This document shows, in pieces, positions 62,904-64,000 of a DNA stretch of 64,000 nt (its first letter is position 1; each line of letters begins with the position of its first letter). The stretch is from assembly GCA_009760855.2 (NCBI GenBank), contig WPIO01000061.1, positions 310,001 to 374,000 on the forward strand, in the 5' to 3' direction. Position numbers and translations under genes: made by a program. This stretch comes from Cristatella mucedo (lineage: Eukaryota > Bryozoa > Phylactolaemata > Cristatellidae). The notes under the pieces are model-generated. The model ran no database searches. It had not been told where the DNA came from and worked only from the letters and a program-made list of their open reading frames with translations.

Positions 62904-63008
62904 AGATTGGAGTGGCGCTGGAGATTGGAGTGACGCTGGAGATTGGAGCGGTGCTGAAGATTGGAGCGACGCTGGAGATTGGAGCGGCGCTGGAGATTGG
63001 AGCGGGGC
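62904..63008. repeat. 18-bp minisatellite
   Basis: About six copies of GATTGGAGCGGCGCTGGA, with single-base variants. Unrelated in sequence to the 18-bp array at 48.1 kb. Confidence 0.93.
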
Positions 63009-63449
63009 TTTTTTGGAAGGCACGTGAGGAGCGGAAAGCCGCGCAACTCGGCAGACGCAAAGACCTAAAAACGGTGCTGTTTGCTGTACAATCGACCTTC
63101 CGTCGAGCTCCGCGTGCAGCTTATTGGATCGCGGTCAGCTCGCATGTACTCAAATCTGACGCTTCCCGCTATGGGTACTACGAGGAATGAATGACCTTTC
63201 AGCTTTTAAATCTTGACTCATCGACGCCGCATCTATTCCGAGCAGTTTTCCCTGCGACTCACTGAGCGCACTTGTCTTGTTTTGCTCCGCGTTTGCTTTG
63301 CGTGTGTACCTGTAATGCAAGAGTCGGTGCATGTAACTCGCTAGCTGATGTCCTACTATTCGATTGCCGTGGGCGTCCCTACGTTTGCTTTAGCACGCTA
63401 GCATAAGCACGATAATTTTTTGCTTCTGCGTGCGTGGCGTATCGAAGAG

Positions 63450-63715
63450 GGCAGAGGGTATATGTTCCCACGCGCTGGATCGTGGGGTGGCGCCAAAATG
63501 GATGCCTACTACTTTTGAAAAAAGTTTACATCTCACCGAGCAAAGATATTGCTGGCAGCAGGATGCTCCGAGCTGGAAGAAATCAGTACAAGCAGTACAA
63601 TCTGCCTGCCAGGCGGCAAAACCTCGTAGACAAAGGGAGGTGCCATCAAATAAAAAAGAGGTGCCATCAGTGTAGTTCGTCCCCGGGCGGACAATATCCT
63701 AGGAACGCTACTATT
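63450..63715 (+). repeat. unnamed repeat, copy 2 with insertion
   Basis: GGGTATATGTTCCCACGCGC, GGCGCCAAAATGGATGCCTA, then about 145 bp absent from copy 1, then TGTAGTTCGTCCCCGGGCGG and ACAATATCCTAGGAACGC. GAGGTGCCATCA is repeated at the right edge of the extra segment. Confidence 0.7.
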
Positions 63716-63784
63716 GCGCGTGCTCGATACCGTTGATGCCACTCATCCTTGGGTGTCGATTTTCTTGCAGAGAGTTGTAAACAC

Positions 63785-63845
63785 CTGAATAAAGTAAGCT
63801 CTCTTAATGTGCTATGCGAACATACTATCATTATCATTATTGTTA
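63785..63845 (+). repeat. SINE-B-like 3' tail
   Basis: CACCTGAATAAAGTAAGCTC, TCTTAATGTGCTATGCGAAC, then ATT-rich end. Confidence 0.55.
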
Positions 63846-64000
63846 ATATTCTTGGGACGCACAACATTGCACCGCTTGGCTCCAAATTTAAGACTCTCGC
63901 ATGGCTTCACTACCGGCGCGATGGCTTTATTCTTGCGCACGGTATTCTTTACGAAGAATCGAGGCCGTGAAGAGTAGGGGGCTCTAATGTGTAATGTGAT

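Overview
The window is nuclear DNA from an animal, most likely an invertebrate. The evidence is a spliced metazoan protein with GT-AG introns, dense LINE and tRNA-derived SINE copies, and long (CT)n, (GA)n, (CA)n and trinucleotide microsatellites. I cannot name the phylum from the sequence alone.

There is one clear gene, on the + strand: the large beta subunit of the AP-3 adaptor complex. I traced 21 coding exons from an ATG at 2543 to a TGA at 54250-54252. All 20 introns are GT-AG, every junction keeps the reading frame, and the sum is 3486 nt including the stop, giving 1161 residues. The order is a short Gly/Ala-rich N-terminus, an alpha-solenoid trunk (exons 2-14), a start-of-hinge segment (exon 15), an acidic Asp/Glu/Ser hinge (exons 15-16), a Pro/Ala linker with a hydrophobic-acidic sorting or clathrin-type motif (exons 17-18), and the C-terminal ear (exons 19-21). 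Coding sequence is only about 7 percent of the 51.7 kb span. The largest introns are intron 20 (13.0 kb), intron 19 (6.5 kb), intron 3 (5.0 kb) and intron 13 (4.9 kb).

Most recognisable intronic DNA is repeats of a few families. LINE-A is a CR1/L2-like non-LTR element whose 3' end is a hairpin followed by (ATT)n; many copies are 5'-truncated and lie in both orientations. LINE-B is a second non-LTR element with its own conserved 3' tail. SINE-A is a tRNA-like element with boxes A and B, in about ten copies. SINE-B is a second tRNA-like element whose 3' tail carries the same hairpin as LINE-A. Nested insertions order some events: SINE-A into LINE-B twice, and LINE-A into LINE-B once. Intron 19 also holds a dead Tc1-type transposase, and intron 20 an endonuclease/reverse-transcriptase fragment.

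Upstream (1-2542) there are repeat fragments and a possible TATA-type promoter. Downstream (54253-64000) there is a likely poly(A) signal, a degraded transposon-like gene on the - strand with a GERFHQD motif, LINE pieces, and a GC-rich stretch at about 61.5-61.8 kb with three consecutive hairpins. I found no second functional protein gene, no true tRNA or rRNA gene and no CRISPR. No undescribed multi-gene system is evident; the most interesting signals are the shared LINE/SINE 3' hairpin and the hairpin cluster.
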